Positions 9,590 through 18,930 of a stretch of 64,000 bases of DNA are shown here, in pieces. Origin of the DNA: Sedimenticola sp. (GTDB lineage Bacteria; Pseudomonadota; Gammaproteobacteria; Chromatiales; Chromatiaceae); the NCBI GenBank assembly GCA_027068915.1, contig JAMOLT010000061.1:112823-176822 (forward strand), read 5' to 3'. Made by a program: the position numbers and the translations under genes. Below the pieces are notes generated by a model. The model searched no databases and was not told where the DNA came from. It saw nothing but the letters and a program-made list of their open reading frames with translations. Positions within the stretch are counted from its first letter, which is position 1. Every line of letters begins with the position of its first letter.

Positions 9590-11390
9590 GGGCCTCTTCC
9601 GGATTTACGGCATCCCCTTTCTGTACAAATACGCCGGTTACGGTGCCACTGATGGGCGCCTGTACTTCGGTCTCCATCTTCATGGCTTCGGTGATCAGCA
9701 CCGCCTGCCCCGCTTCGATGCTGTCGCCTTCCTTGACCAGCACCTCTACGATGCTTCCCGGCATGGAGGTGGTCACATGTCCTTCCTTGGTAGCCTTGGG
9801 GCGACGTCCGGCGATAGTCCCCTGCACCGCACCCTCGGTACCGCCGGTAAGCACGATTTCGTCCAGCGTCTCCACCACGGCTTCTTCGGGCACACCGTCT
9901 ACGGTCATGTAGAAATGCCTTTCCGGCTGCCCCTTGTGCCCGGCGCCGGTCATCTTGATATGGTAGGTTTCGCCATGCAACACAATATTGAATTCCGTTG
10001 GCGCCCGCTCCTGGGGGCCGTCACCGGGAGGTGGCTCCAGTGGTTCAGGCTGCAAAGTTCCTGCCGCACGCTGCTCCAGAAACTGCCGGCCAATTTCGGG
10101 AAACATGGCGTAGGACAACACGTCTTCATCCGACTGAGCCAGATCGCCGATTTCCTTGCGCAGCTGATCCAGCTCCGGCGTAATCAGATCGGCCGGGCGC
10201 ACTTCGATCACTTCCTGATCACCCACGGCCTTGCGTCGCAGCTTCTTATCCACTTCGCCAGGCGCCTTGCCGTAACCGCCCTGAAGATAAATCTTTACTT
10301 CATTGGTGATGGTTTCATAGCGTTTTCCAGTAAGCACGTTCAGCACCGCCTGGGTGCCGACAATCTGCGAAGTTGGGGTAACCAGGGGCGGATATCCCAG
10401 ATCCTTGCGCACCCGGGGGATCTCCTCCATGACTTCCGTCATGCGTCCCAGGGCATTCTGTTCCTTGAGTTGATTCGCCAGATTGGAGATCATGCCGCCA
10501 GGAATCTGGTTGACCTGAACCCGGGTATCCACACCGGTAAACTCACTTTCAAATTGGTGGTATTTCTTGCGCACTTCGTAGAAGTACATGCCGATATCCT
10601 GAAGCAGCTCCAGATCCAGTCCAGTGTCATACGGCGTATTCTTCAGGCCGGCCACCAGGGACTCTGTAGGTGGGTGACTGGTGCCGCCGGCCCAGGAAGA
10701 AATCGCCGTATCCACCCGGTCACAACCATTCTCTATGGCTTTCAGATGACACATTTCCGCCAATCCGGAAGTGGCATGGGAATGGAGCTGCAGGGGAAGA
10801 TCCACCGCATCCTTCAACGCCTTGACCAGCTCCTCCGTAGCAAAGGGGGTCAGCAGACCCGCCATGTCCTTGATGCATAGGCTGTCGCAGCCCATATCTT
10901 CCAGGCCCTTGGCCATTTTCACAAAACCGGCGGTGTCATGCACCGGACTGACGGTATAGCAAATCGTGCCCTGGGCATGCTTGCCCGCTTCTTTGGTGGC
11001 TTCGATAGCGGTGCGCAGGTTGCGAATATCATTCAGCGCATCGAAGATGCGGAATACATCCATGCCCTGCTCTGCAGCCTTGATAACAAAAGCCTTTACC
11101 ACATCATCTGCGTAATGCCGGTAGCCCAGCAGGTTCTGCCCACGCAGCAGCATTTGCAGTTTGGTGTTGGGCAGGGCCTCCCGCAACTTTCTCAGGCGCT
11201 CCCAGGGATCTTCCTTGAGGAATCGCAGGCAGGCGTCATAGGTGGCTCCTCCCCAGCACTCCAGCGACCAGTAGCCTACGCGGTCCAACCTCTCACAGGC
11301 AGGCAGCATATCTTCGGTACGCATGCGGGTAGCAATAAGGGACTGATGCGCATCACGCAGAATGACATCGGTAATTTGTATTTTTGACAT
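9570..11390 (-). CDS. pycB: Pyruvate carboxylase subunit B / oxaloacetate decarboxylase alpha-like
   Basis: The product is 606 residues. Residues 1 to about 300 form the DRE-TIM carboxyltransferase barrel (ILRDAHQSLIATRM, with metal-binding LHSHATSG). A conserved carboxylase domain follows, then a proline-rich linker and a C-terminal biotinyl domain with EAMKM, whose lysine carries biotin. The enzyme transfers carboxyl from biotin to pyruvate to form oxaloacetate. OadA of the sodium-pumping decarboxylase looks very similar. The biotin carboxylase subunit lies 12 bases upstream and no oadB or oadG is nearby, so a two-subunit anaplerotic pyruvate carboxylase is preferred. In an autotroph this would feed a biosynthetic TCA pathway. 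Confidence 0.9.
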   Translation of the reverse strand: MSKIQITDVILRDAHQSLIATRMRTEDMLPACERLDRVGYWSLECWGGATYDACLRFLKEDPWERLRKLREALPNTKLQMLLRGQNLLGYRHYADDVVKAFVIKAAEQGMDVFRIFDALNDIRNLRTAIEATKEAGKHAQGTICYTVSPVHDTAGFVKMAKGLEDMGCDSLCIKDMAGLLTPFATEELVKALKDAVDLPLQLHSHATSGLAEMCHLKAIENGCDRVDTAISSWAGGTSHPPTESLVAGLKNTPYDTGLDLELLQDIGMYFYEVRKKYHQFESEFTGVDTRVQVNQIPGGMISNLANQLKEQNALGRMTEVMEEIPRVRKDLGYPPLVTPTSQIVGTQAVLNVLTGKRYETITNEVKIYLQGGYGKAPGEVDKKLRRKAVGDQEVIEVRPADLITPELDQLRKEIGDLAQSDEDVLSYAMFPEIGRQFLEQRAAGTLQPEPLEPPPGDGPQERAPTEFNIVLHGETYHIKMTGAGHKGQPERHFYMTVDGVPEEAVVETLDEIVLTGGTEGAVQGTIAGRRPKATKEGHVTTSMPGSIVEVLVKEGDSIEAGQAVLITEAMKMETEVQAPISGTVTGVFVQKGDAVNPEEALVEIEA

Positions 11391-11402
11391 AGGTTTTACC
11401 TG

Positions 11403-12821
11403 TTACAAGCCAGCATGAGCGGCTACTGCTACGGCAATCGCCGCAGCAACATCGCTCTTGCACTGTTTCTCGGTGTACTCGGTTAATTCCGGATGATCTT
11501 CCACAAATGAAGTCGTAAAGTTAGCCGCCCGGAATTCAGGGTGGTGAAGAATTTCCTCGTAATAGAGTTTGGTGGTGCGAATGCCGTGCACCTCCATATC
11601 CTTGAGGGCGCGCTCGCCACGGCTGATGGCGTCTTCCCAGGTCAACGCCCAGACAATTACCTTGGCGATCATGGAGTCGAAAAACGGTGGTATGGTATAT
11701 CCGGTATAGATCGCCGTATCTGTACGCACACCCGGCCCACCGGGTGCGTAGTAGCGGGAAATCCGCCCGAAACTTGGCAGGAAGTTATTCTTGGGATCTT
11801 CCGCATTTACGCGAAACTGTATGGCATAGCCTCGGCGCTGGATTTCATGCTGTTGGAAACGCAGCTTCAAACCCGCAGCAACCCGGATCTGCTCTTCGAC
11901 AATATCCACACCGGTAATGGCCTCCGAGATGGTATGTTCCACCTGTATGCGGGTGTTCATTTCCATGAAATAGAACCTGTGGTTCTGATCCATAAGAAAT
12001 TCCACCGTGCCTGCGCTGGAATATCCCACCGCCTTGGCCGCAATGACCGCCAGACCACCCAGATACTGGCGCTGCCCCTCGTCCAGCTGCGGAGAAGGCG
12101 CAATTTCAATAAGTTTCTGGTTGCGGCGCTGTATGGAGCAATCTCTTTCGTAGAGGTGAATACAGTTTCCGTGGCTGTCCGCCAGTACCTGCAATTCGAT
12201 ATGCCGGGGGCTGACAATGCATTTTTCCATGAACACTTCTGCACGGCCAAACGCTTTGGTGGCTTCGGAAATTACCCGGTCGTAGTTTTTGCTCAAGTCA
12301 TCCGGCGAGTCACAACGACGTATGCCTCGACCACCACCACCGGAAGTTGCCTTGAGCATTACCGGATAACCGATGCCTGCGGCCACTTCCAGCGCTTCTT
12401 CCAGACCAGAGAGATTTTCCTCGGTGCCCGGTGTTACCGGTACACCTGCGGCTATCATGGCCTTGCGCGCTTCGGTCTTGTCTCCCATGCGCCGGATCAC
12501 ATCTGCACTGGGGCCGATGAAGGTAATGCCACGACGCTCGCAAGCGGCGGCAAAATCGGCATTTTCCGACAGAAAACCATAGCCGGGATGGATGGCATCA
12601 CAGCCCGTCTGCACCGCCAGATTGACGATACGGTGAATGTTCAGATAACCCGCGACAGGATCTTCACCAATGCTGAAGGCTTCATCCGCCTTCTTGACAT
12701 GCAGGGCGTACATGTCCGCCTCGGTGTAGATGGCTACGGAACGAATGCCCATCTCGGCGCAGGCGCGGATAATGCGCACTGCAATCTCGCCACGGTTCGC
12801 TACAAGTATTTTTCGCAACAT
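11403..12821 (-). CDS. pycA: Biotin carboxylase subunit (pyruvate carboxylase subunit A)
   Basis: The product is 472 residues and starts at the ATG at 12821. It has the biotin carboxylase N-terminal Rossmann domain (MLRKILVANRGEIAVRI), the ATP-grasp domain with the glycine-rich GGGGRGIR loop, and the catalytic MEMNTRIQVEH motif. It carboxylates biotin using ATP and bicarbonate. AccC of acetyl-CoA carboxylase is nearly indistinguishable by motif. Its immediate partner here is the carboxyltransferase-biotinyl gene rather than accB, so I assign it to pyruvate carboxylase. It lies 9 bases downstream of the yqhA-like gene. Confidence 0.9.
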   Translation of the reverse strand: MLRKILVANRGEIAVRIIRACAEMGIRSVAIYTEADMYALHVKKADEAFSIGEDPVAGYLNIHRIVNLAVQTGCDAIHPGYGFLSENADFAAACERRGITFIGPSADVIRRMGDKTEARKAMIAAGVPVTPGTEENLSGLEEALEVAAGIGYPVMLKATSGGGGRGIRRCDSPDDLSKNYDRVISEATKAFGRAEVFMEKCIVSPRHIELQVLADSHGNCIHLYERDCSIQRRNQKLIEIAPSPQLDEGQRQYLGGLAVIAAKAVGYSSAGTVEFLMDQNHRFYFMEMNTRIQVEHTISEAITGVDIVEEQIRVAAGLKLRFQQHEIQRRGYAIQFRVNAEDPKNNFLPSFGRISRYYAPGGPGVRTDTAIYTGYTIPPFFDSMIAKVIVWALTWEDAISRGERALKDMEVHGIRTTKLYYEEILHHPEFRAANFTTSFVEDHPELTEYTEKQCKSDVAAAIAVAVAAHAGL

Positions 12822-12830
12822 GTTTTTTAC

Positions 12831-13340
12831 CTAGTGGCGGTTACTGCCGCCAATTCTGTCCATGAGCGCAAACAGCACTCCGGAAACGACTAACGCCATA
12901 TGTATACCTACCTTCCATGCCAGTTCCTGCTGGGAAACCTCGGTGATATTCATGAACAACTTCAGCAATTCAATGCCTGAAATAGCGACGATGGAACCGA
13001 TGAGCTTGATCTTAAGATCAGTAAATCCCACCTTGCCCATCCATTCCGGACGATCATCATGATCCGCCACATCGATGCGGGATACAAAGTTTTCGTACCC
13101 GGCAAAAACAATAATTAGCATCAGATTCGCCACCAGCACCAAATCGACAAGCGCCAGTATTCCCAGAATAACATGGGGGCCGGGCTCACCAAACAGCGCC
13201 AGGGGCACCAAGTGCAGGAATTCCTTGAAGAACATTATCAACAACAGCCCCATGGCCAGTATCAGCCCTACATAAAAAGGGGCCAGCAACCAGCGGCTGT
13301 TGAACATGAAACTTTCAAGCGCATGCTCCAGTTTTTTCAT
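12831..13340 (-). CDS. YqhA/UPF0114 family inner-membrane protein
   Basis: The product is 169 residues, typical of the UPF0114 (TIGR00645) family. It opens with MKKLEHALESFMFNSRWLLAPFY and has about four membrane segments (near residues 18-40, 55-82, 108-130 and 140-160), with a conserved charged stretch between (ENFVSRIDVADHDDRPEWMG). No biochemical function is established for the family. It lies 9 bases ahead of pycA and could be co-transcribed with it, but a functional link is not evident. Confidence 0.88.
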   Translation of the reverse strand: MKKLEHALESFMFNSRWLLAPFYVGLILAMGLLLIMFFKEFLHLVPLALFGEPGPHVILGILALVDLVLVANLMLIIVFAGYENFVSRIDVADHDDRPEWMGKVGFTDLKIKLIGSIVAISGIELLKLFMNITEVSQQELAWKVGIHMALVVSGVLFALMDRIGGSNRH

Positions 13341-13399
13341 ATGTTTTATTTTCTAGGCAGGCAAAAATTGGAATTATACCGAAAATCCGGAAACATAAC

Positions 13400-14407
13400 C
13401 TACAACCCGGCAGGGGTTGCAGGGCCACCCACCACAGTCAGAAAAAGGCTGCTCTGGTAGGCAAGAAACACCAGCAGCAAGATTGCTCCCGCCCAGCGTT
13501 TGATCAGTCCATGTCCACTGCGGCTGAAGCCCCGCGCCATAATATACAGAGCCACCGCCAGCACCAGCATCAGGGGGAAATCCCGATACAGCACCGCACT
13601 GTCAACTTCGCTGGGACCAATGCTGCCGGCAATGCCCAGCACCGCAAGAATATTGAACAGGTTAGAGCCCACCACGTTACCCACAGCAATGTCATGTTCC
13701 TGCTTGCGGGCGGCGGTCACAGAAGCTGCCAGCTCGGGCAGGGAAGTACCAATGGCAACGATGGTCAAGCCAATCACCAGATCGCTTACTCCATAGAACT
13801 GTGCGATCCCTACGGCGCCCCACACCAGTAGCTTGGAACTTGCCAGCAACAGCGTCAGCCCGGACAGCAGCAGCCACCAGGCGCGTCCTTTGGGCATGGA
13901 TTCGGGGATCTCTTCCGCCAGTTCTTCAATGAGTGGATCATCAGTGCCGGTGGTGCGCGCAAGATGAATCGTCCATAACACCACACCGAACATGCCCGCC
14001 AGAAGCAGCGTTCCGTCCAGGCGGGAAAGCTGGCCATTCCAGAGCAACGCCCAGGCCGCCAGCATCACGATCAGCATCAGGGGAAATTCCCTGCTCAGGG
14101 TTTTCGATTGCACAGCCAGAGGGGCTATGAGCGCGGTAACTCCCAATACCAACGCCATATTGGCAATATTTGACCCGACAGCGTTGCCAATGGCCAGACC
14201 ACTGTTGCCTTGCAGGGCTGCCATGGCGGAAACCAGCATTTCCGGCGCGGAGGTGCCAAAAGCGACAATGGTCAAACCAATAATCAGGGTGGAAATACCC
14301 ATCACCCGCGCCAATCCGGCCGCCCCGGCGACAAACCGGTCAGCGCTCCAAACCAAAACAACCAGCCCGGCAACTACAGCCAGGACAAACCAGAGAATTT
14401 CATTCAT
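13400..14407 (-). CDS. Calcium/sodium antiporter, YrbG family
   Basis: The product is 335 residues with ten or so hydrophobic segments. It is built from two homologous halves, each carrying the Na+/Ca2+ exchanger alpha-repeat: GLTIVAFGTSAPEMLVS in the first half and GLTIVAIGTSLPELAAS in the second, each followed by GNxVGSNxxN. These repeats hold the acidic ion-coordinating residues. It is an inner-membrane K+-independent exchanger by family. The ATG at 14407 opens the first helix. It stands between yqhA and purK with short gaps on the same strand and shows no sign of specific regulation. Confidence 0.95.
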   Translation of the reverse strand: MNEILWFVLAVVAGLVVLVWSADRFVAGAAGLARVMGISTLIIGLTIVAFGTSAPEMLVSAMAALQGNSGLAIGNAVGSNIANMALVLGVTALIAPLAVQSKTLSREFPLMLIVMLAAWALLWNGQLSRLDGTLLLAGMFGVVLWTIHLARTTGTDDPLIEELAEEIPESMPKGRAWWLLLSGLTLLLASSKLLVWGAVGIAQFYGVSDLVIGLTIVAIGTSLPELAASVTAARKQEHDIAVGNVVGSNLFNILAVLGIAGSIGPSEVDSAVLYRDFPLMLVLAVALYIMARGFSRSGHGLIKRWAGAILLLVFLAYQSSLFLTVVGGPATPAGL

Positions 14408-14451
14408 TATGATGACTTGTTTTTCAGGTAGTTATAAACTTTTATTAGAAA

Positions 14452-15528
14452 TCAGATTAGATTTTTCAGTTGCAAAATCCGTTCTTGCAGCGCCTGTTCA
14501 GATGTTTCCCGAATCGTGATGTGCCCAATCTTGCGCCCTACCCGCGGAGCTTTGCCATACAGGTGCAGATGCGTGTTTTTCAATCCAAGGATGGCAGGGG
14601 CATCCGGCAATTCCCCGATCAGATTTATCATTGCCGCATGCCCCACTGCGGCCGTACCACCCAAGGGAAGCCCCAGGATCGCCCGCAGGTGGTTTTCAAA
14701 CTGACTGGTTTCGGCGCCCTCGATCGTCCAGTGTCCGGAGTTATGCACTCTGGGCGCCATTTCATTCGCCAGCAGATGCGATCCGATCTGGAAGAACTCG
14801 ATAGCCAAAACCCCCACATGATTCAGGTTTTCCAGCAAGCGTTGTGCATAGTTTTCTGCGAGCGCCTGCATCGGGTCATCATGTAGACAAGTGGACAGGC
14901 GCAGGATGCCGTTTTCATGGTGATTCTCCGCCAGAGGGTAAAAAGCCAGTTCTCCGGAAGCACTGCGCACGGCAATGATGGAAACTTCCCTTTCAAACCC
15001 TATCAACCCTTCAAGTATGGCCGGTGCCCGGCCGATAGCTTCCCAGGCTGCCTGCAAATCATCACCAGCACGCAAGACCTGCTGGCCCTTGCCGTCATAA
15101 CCGAGAGTGCGGGTCTTGAGCACGGCGGGAAACCCGATTTTCTCCACCGCCAGCCGCAGCGTCTGCAGGTCATGTACCTCGGAAAAAGGCGCTGTTTCTA
15201 TTCCCAGCTCGTGGAACAGGTTTTTTTCATGGCTGCGGTCTCTCGCCGTGGCCAGGGAATTTGCGGGAGGAAAAACAGGCAGGGATGCGCCCAGTTGTTC
15301 CACCGCTGCTGCGGGTACGCTTTCAAATTCATAGGTTACCAGATCGACTTCGGCAGCCAGCCGCTGCAAGGCGTCGGGATCATCGTAGGCGGCCTGTATG
15401 TGCCCGGCCAGCGGTGCGGCGCAGGCGTCGGCTGCGGGTTCCAGCACCACAAAACCCAGCCCCAGGGGATACCCCGCCAGGGCCAGCATGCGTGCCAGTT
15501 GCCCCCCGCCAAGAACACCGATCTTCAT
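14452..15528 (-). CDS. purK: N5-carboxyaminoimidazole ribonucleotide synthase
   Basis: The product is 358 residues, an ATP-grasp enzyme. It has the N-terminal nucleotide fold ([19 protein letters not shown]), the central ATP-grasp region ([12 protein letters not shown]) and the C-terminal metal and ADP site ([14 protein letters not shown]). It converts AIR, ATP and bicarbonate to N5-CAIR in de novo purine synthesis. Its ATG overlaps the purE stop by four bases (ATGA), so the two are translationally coupled and form the normal purEK pair in the standard order. Confidence 0.98.
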   Translation of the reverse strand: MKIGVLGGGQLARMLALAGYPLGLGFVVLEPAADACAAPLAGHIQAAYDDPDALQRLAAEVDLVTYEFESVPAAAVEQLGASLPVFPPANSLATARDRSHEKNLFHELGIETAPFSEVHDLQTLRLAVEKIGFPAVLKTRTLGYDGKGQQVLRAGDDLQAAWEAIGRAPAILEGLIGFEREVSIIAVRSASGELAFYPLAENHHENGILRLSTCLHDDPMQALAENYAQRLLENLNHVGVLAIEFFQIGSHLLANEMAPRVHNSGHWTIEGAETSQFENHLRAILGLPLGGTAAVGHAAMINLIGELPDAPAILGLKNTHLHLYGKAPRVGRKIGHITIRETSEQALQERILQLKNLI

Positions 15529-16019
15529 GAGCTGGCGGCGGGGTCGGGATGATCCAGCACGGTTTCTGTTTGCCGGGTGCGGAAAGCATCCAGGGCGCTA
15601 CGGATCTCCCCATACTTGTTACCCAGTATGGACGCCGACAGTAACGCCGCATTCACCGCGCCCGCCTGGCCAATGGCCAGGGTTCCCACGGGAATGCCCG
15701 CAGGCATTTGCGCGATGGAAAGCAGGGAATCCATACCGTTCAACGCTCTGGATTGCACAGGTACGCCCAGCACCGGCAAGCTGGTTTTCGCCGCCACCAT
15801 ACCCGGCAAATGTGCAGCGCCGCCAGCACCGGCGATGATGACTTCTATACCCCGTCCACGAGCCTGTTCCGCATACTGAAACAGCTTGTCCGGGGTTCTG
15901 TGGGCGGATACCACTTCTTTTTCGAAGGGGATACCCAGCTTCTCCAGGGTCTCTGTAGCATGACGCATGGTCTCCCAGTCCGAACTGGAACCCATGATCA
16001 CTCCAACCAGTGCTTGCAT
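15525..16019 (-). CDS. purE: N5-carboxyaminoimidazole ribonucleotide mutase
   Basis: The product is 164 residues, class I PurE. The active-site signature GSSSDWETM is near the N-terminus, followed by SAHRTPD and the [11 protein letters not shown] loop. It isomerises N5-CAIR to CAIR directly after PurK. The start ATG at 16019 fits the family ([15 protein letters not shown]). It is the first gene of purEK; the 110 bases upstream should hold the promoter, but no PurR-type palindrome stands out. Confidence 0.98.
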   Translation of the reverse strand: MQALVGVIMGSSSDWETMRHATETLEKLGIPFEKEVVSAHRTPDKLFQYAEQARGRGIEVIIAGAGGAAHLPGMVAAKTSLPVLGVPVQSRALNGMDSLLSIAQMPAGIPVGTLAIGQAGAVNAALLSASILGNKYGEIRSALDAFRTRQTETVLDHPDPAASS

Positions 16020-16128
16020 AATCCGTTCTCTGCCCGCAGGGCGGATCGTTGAAAAAACGCGTATTATGCCTGATTTTCACGGGGATTGCCCCGTGGTGGG
16101 CATCGGAATTAAAGACCCTTTCAGCGAG

Positions 16129-16677
16129 TCAGCCGAAAACGCTCTGATCTTCCACCTTGAACGTCCGCAGAACATGGGTGAACGCCTTGTTGCTGGCGGC
16201 GATAGCCACCACATCGAATATATCCCGGTCGCTACACCCCTGTACTTTTGCGGCCTGGATGTCTTCCTCACTCACGGATTCCGGCGCATCGATGGCCGCC
16301 AGGGCGATTTTGAGCAGGATTTTTTCCGCTTCCCCCAGGGGAGCCTGATCCGGCTTCGCTCTTGTCGCCTGCAGCTGTTCGGCACTGATACCCTGGTTCA
16401 TCAGGATTGCGGCATTGAACTCAATACAGAACCGGCATTCGGCCTTTGATGAGACCAGATAACGTATCAGCGCCAGCAACCGGGGGCTGAGTCTTTCATG
16501 AGCCATAAAATAGCCAACGGTGCCTACGAAAGCCTTGAGCAATGGCGGGCTGATGCCGTACAGGCGCAGTCCGGCCGGAACAAAGCCGATCTGCGCCTCC
16601 ACATCATTGAAGATTTTTTCAACAAGTTTCCGATCCGCCTCGGGCACTGTGGGATCAATCAGCACATTTGTCGTCAT
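16129..16677 (-). CDS. Carboxymuconolactone decarboxylase (AhpD-like) family protein
   Basis: The product is 182 residues. I start it at the ATG at 16677, after CTGGAGAATAGG; the frame runs upstream through an operator and is not likely coding there. The AhpD-like helical core includes ECRFCIEFN with the redox-type CxxC at residues 81 and 84, though the usual histidine after it is replaced by asparagine. Such proteins include AhpD-like peroxidase partners and uncharacterised relatives. A TetR-family gene follows upstream, and both genes carry the same operator core, so this gene is probably repressed by that TetR protein and induced by an unknown reactive compound. Confidence 0.82.
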   Translation of the reverse strand: MTTNVLIDPTVPEADRKLVEKIFNDVEAQIGFVPAGLRLYGISPPLLKAFVGTVGYFMAHERLSPRLLALIRYLVSSKAECRFCIEFNAAILMNQGISAEQLQATRAKPDQAPLGEAEKILLKIALAAIDAPESVSEEDIQAAKVQGCSDRDIFDVVAIAASNKAFTHVLRTFKVEDQSVFG

Positions 16678-16694
16678 CCTATTCTCCAGGTTAC

Positions 16695-16722
16695 AAAACA
16701 AACCGACCCGTCGGTCTGTTTT
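16695..16722. promoter_or_regulatory. Palindromic TetR-type operator upstream of the CMD gene
   Basis: The arms AAAACAAACCGA (16695-16706) and TCGGTCTGTTTT (16711-16722) match at 11 of 12 positions around a 4-base centre. The core GACCCGTCGGTCTGTTT recurs nearly unchanged immediately upstream of the tetR gene. It lies 18 bases from the CMD start, a good position for repression. Confidence 0.7.
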
Positions 16723-16842
16723 CAGGTCAAAAAAATAGCTGCTCTCCGACCAGTGTTTACTGCCGGAAAACCAATAACAGGCTGTACGTCGCACCAGGAC
16801 GTGTGGCCATTTTCAATGACCATAAGCCATTGAAGACTCTTT

Positions 16843-17448
16843 TCAACATCCTGATAAGTAATCCTTGATAAAATCGATACTTGCATCAAGCTGGGTGGGG
16901 GTTTGCCTGGCTTTATCGAGGAGAATGGCCCCTTCGATCTGCCCGAGGACAATGGCGGCAAACCGGGCTGGATCCAGCTCCCGGGATATCTGCCCCGCAG
17001 CAACCGCCTTGACCAACAGGGATTCAATCAACGCCTGGAGCCGGGAAAAAACCTCGTTTACCTTGGCGGCTGTTTCCTGGCTGGCAGTGCTGAGTTCCAG
17101 GCTGAAATTCCCGAAATAGCAGCCGCAGATCTGCCCTTCCTGATGCTGCTGCTTCTGCCTTGCCGCCATGGATTCCAGAAGCGCAAACAGGGCGTCCAGC
17201 GACGTATCGCTCCGATCCAGCACCTGTTCCTGGATTTCCCTCGATATTCGGCTGAACTGCCAGTCCAAAGAAGCAATGGCCAGGGCCTCTTTGCTCGGAA
17301 AATGATAGTAAAAATTCCCCTTGGTGACGCCAGCGCGCCGAATCACCTTGTCCAGCCCTGTAGCATGGTATCCATGCAGATAAAAAAGCGCTGATGCCGC
17401 CGTCAAGATGCGCTGCCGGGTTGCCAGGGCTTTTTCGGACAAAGACAT
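16843..17448 (-). CDS. TetR family transcriptional repressor
   Basis: The product is 201 residues. The ATG at 17448 gives MSLSEKALATRQRILTAA, the usual TetR start. The helix-turn-helix spans about residues 28-50 (TGLDKVIRRAGVTKGNFYYHFPSKEAL). The C-terminal ligand domain is divergent. No clear ribosome site precedes the ATG; a copy of the operator core sits right against it, so binding would block its own transcription. It lies 165 bases upstream of the CMD gene on the same strand. Autoregulation and control of the CMD gene are inferred from the shared operator. Confidence 0.92.
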   Translation of the reverse strand: MSLSEKALATRQRILTAASALFYLHGYHATGLDKVIRRAGVTKGNFYYHFPSKEALAIASLDWQFSRISREIQEQVLDRSDTSLDALFALLESMAARQKQQHQEGQICGCYFGNFSLELSTASQETAAKVNEVFSRLQALIESLLVKAVAAGQISRELDPARFAAIVLGQIEGAILLDKARQTPTQLDASIDFIKDYLSGC

Positions 17449-17455
17449 AAAAACA

Positions 17456-17472
17456 GACCAGTCGGTATATTT
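17456..17472. promoter_or_regulatory. Second copy of the TetR operator core at tetR
   Basis: GACCAGTCGGTATATTT differs from the CMD-gene operator core (16705-16721) at three of 17 positions. It begins eight bases upstream of the tetR start codon. The match at two separate promoters supports a regulon made of these two genes. Confidence 0.6.
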
Positions 17473-17541
17473 CTTTTTCCAAGTATCTGCCTTGCTGGCA
17501 GCCCTGTCAAACTGCATCCTGCATTGCCTGCGCACCCCACC

Positions 17542-17739
17542 TTATCCTGGCACTTTTGGGGGGCTCTCGATATTGTCAATGACGGGATGTTGGTTACCAA
17601 AGATGTCCACCACATACTCGCCCACCCCAAGATCGAGATTGGCACAGTAGCTGCAGATTCCCAGATAATCCAACTCCCTGACCACCATGCGGGTAGAATG
17701 CCATGACCCTATGACCGCCAGGCGTGTCTTTTCCAGCAT
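17542..17739 (-). CDS. Unrecognised short reading frame between tetR and the LysR gene
   Basis: The 537 bases between the tetR start and the LysR gene hold no certain gene. One minus-strand frame gives 65 residues beginning MLEKTRLAVIGSW, with a two-cysteine segment (GICSYC) and a compositionally protein-like tail (YVVDIFGNQHPVIDN). I do not recognise it. It could be the end of a decayed gene or a small real protein. No strong ribosome site was found. Treat as tentative. Confidence 0.2.
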   Translation of the reverse strand: MLEKTRLAVIGSWHSTRMVVRELDYLGICSYCANLDLGVGEYVVDIFGNQHPVIDNIESPPKVPG

Positions 17740-17985
17740 GTGTATTAAACAGCGTACGCTTGATCTGCCCGTCAAGGGAGGAAGGCAGTAAAATGCAGGA
17801 TAGATACAGGGATGTATCGTAGTAGAACAACGCAGGAGCAATTGCCGAGGCCGGACCCATAGGTTCTTGAAGACTTTAAACACCGGCCTGCGCTGGTATG
17901 ACGAAAGCTGAATTATTCGGGGTGCCCTTATGCTATTAAAAACGCTTATTTTTCATCTAATCCATCCTGCCCAAATTTCCATTCC

Positions 17986-18930
17986 ATGATTAGCCTTTCC
18001 AGCGATACCCTCGCCCGCACCACCACATTGCGTCAGCTGCAAATTCTTGTTGCGGTAGCCAGGCATGGAGGTTATACCCAAGCCGCAAACGTCCTGTACC
18101 TCACCCAACCAACGGTTTCCATGCAGATCAAGAAACTGAGCGACGCCATCGGCTTGCCACTGTTCGAGCGCCGCGGGAAGAAACTGGAACTGACGCCGGG
18201 GGGCCGTAGAACCCTGGAAGCTTCACAGGATATCCTGTCGCGGCTTGATTTGCTGGGTGCGGAGATTTCCTCACTGACGGGTGAAATCAAGGGTGAGTTG
18301 CGCATCGCTGTGATCACAACAGCCAAGTATTTCATGCCCCGCCTGCTCGGTGCATTCATCCAGCGCTACCCTGACGTGCAACCCCGCCTGTGCGTCACCA
18401 ACCGGGAGAACGTGCTGCTCAGGCTTCAGGAGCAAACGGACAACCTGTTCATCATGGGAAAGGTGCCCGAAGATCTGCCAGTCACGGCTTCCGCATTTCT
18501 GGACAATGACCTGGTGGTCATTGCTCCTCCCCGGCATCATCTGGCCAACAAACATTCCATCCCCCTGAAGGCCTTGCTCAGGGAACGCTTTCTGCTCAGG
18601 GAGATCGGTTCGGGCACACGCCTGGCCACGGATCAGCTGTTCTCCAACCAAAAGCTGGAGTTGGAACCCTACATGGAGCTGGGCAGCATCGAAGCCATCA
18701 AGCAGGCCGTAATGGCGGGGCTGGGTATTTCGGTCATGTCCCAGCACAACCTGCGGCTTGAACTGGAAAGTGGCAAGATCCACCTTCTGGATGTCCAGGG
18801 CTTCCCCCTGCACCGCCATTGGTATGCGGTTCATGCCGCAGACCGGCAACTCAACCTGGTCAGCCAGGCCTTTCTGAAATTCATTCACGAAGAAAGCCAG
18901 CATATCATTGAAGACAGCCGCCATTATTGA
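17986..18930 (+). CDS. cbbR: LysR family regulator, CbbR-like
   Basis: The product is 314 residues. The N-terminal helix-turn-helix spans about residues 14-60 (TLRQLQILVAVARHGGYTQ, then LTQPTVSMQIKKL). The rest is the LysR effector-binding fold. The sequence style (TQPTVSMQIKKLSDAIGLPLFER) is that of CbbR/RbcR regulators of RuBisCO operons. The cbb operon on the opposite strand ends about 0.75 kb away. CbbR is normally divergent from cbbL; here it faces the 3' end of the operon instead, with cbbL nearly 8 kb off. The cbbR assignment rests on family resemblance and neighbourhood. Confidence 0.85.
   Translation: MISLSSDTLARTTTLRQLQILVAVARHGGYTQAANVLYLTQPTVSMQIKKLSDAIGLPLFERRGKKLELTPGGRRTLEASQDILSRLDLLGAEISSLTGEIKGELRIAVITTAKYFMPRLLGAFIQRYPDVQPRLCVTNRENVLLRLQEQTDNLFIMGKVPEDLPVTASAFLDNDLVVIAPPRHHLANKHSIPLKALLRERFLLREIGSGTRLATDQLFSNQKLELEPYMELGSIEAIKQAVMAGLGISVMSQHNLRLELESGKIHLLDVQGFPLHRHWYAVHAADRQLNLVSQAFLKFIHEESQHIIEDSRHY

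Noticed and set aside
9558..10880. 440-residue plus-strand reading frame opposite pycB
   Set aside because: It is the antisense shadow of a well-conserved carboxyltransferase gene and has no ribosome site or recognisable domain.
9570..12821. Sodium-pumping oxaloacetate decarboxylase
   Set aside because: No beta or gamma subunit genes are nearby and a biotin carboxylase subunit is adjacent, which fits pyruvate carboxylase better.
11541..12893. 450-residue plus-strand reading frame opposite pycA
   Set aside because: Antisense shadow of the biotin carboxylase gene; composition is histidine/cysteine-rich and unlike a real protein.
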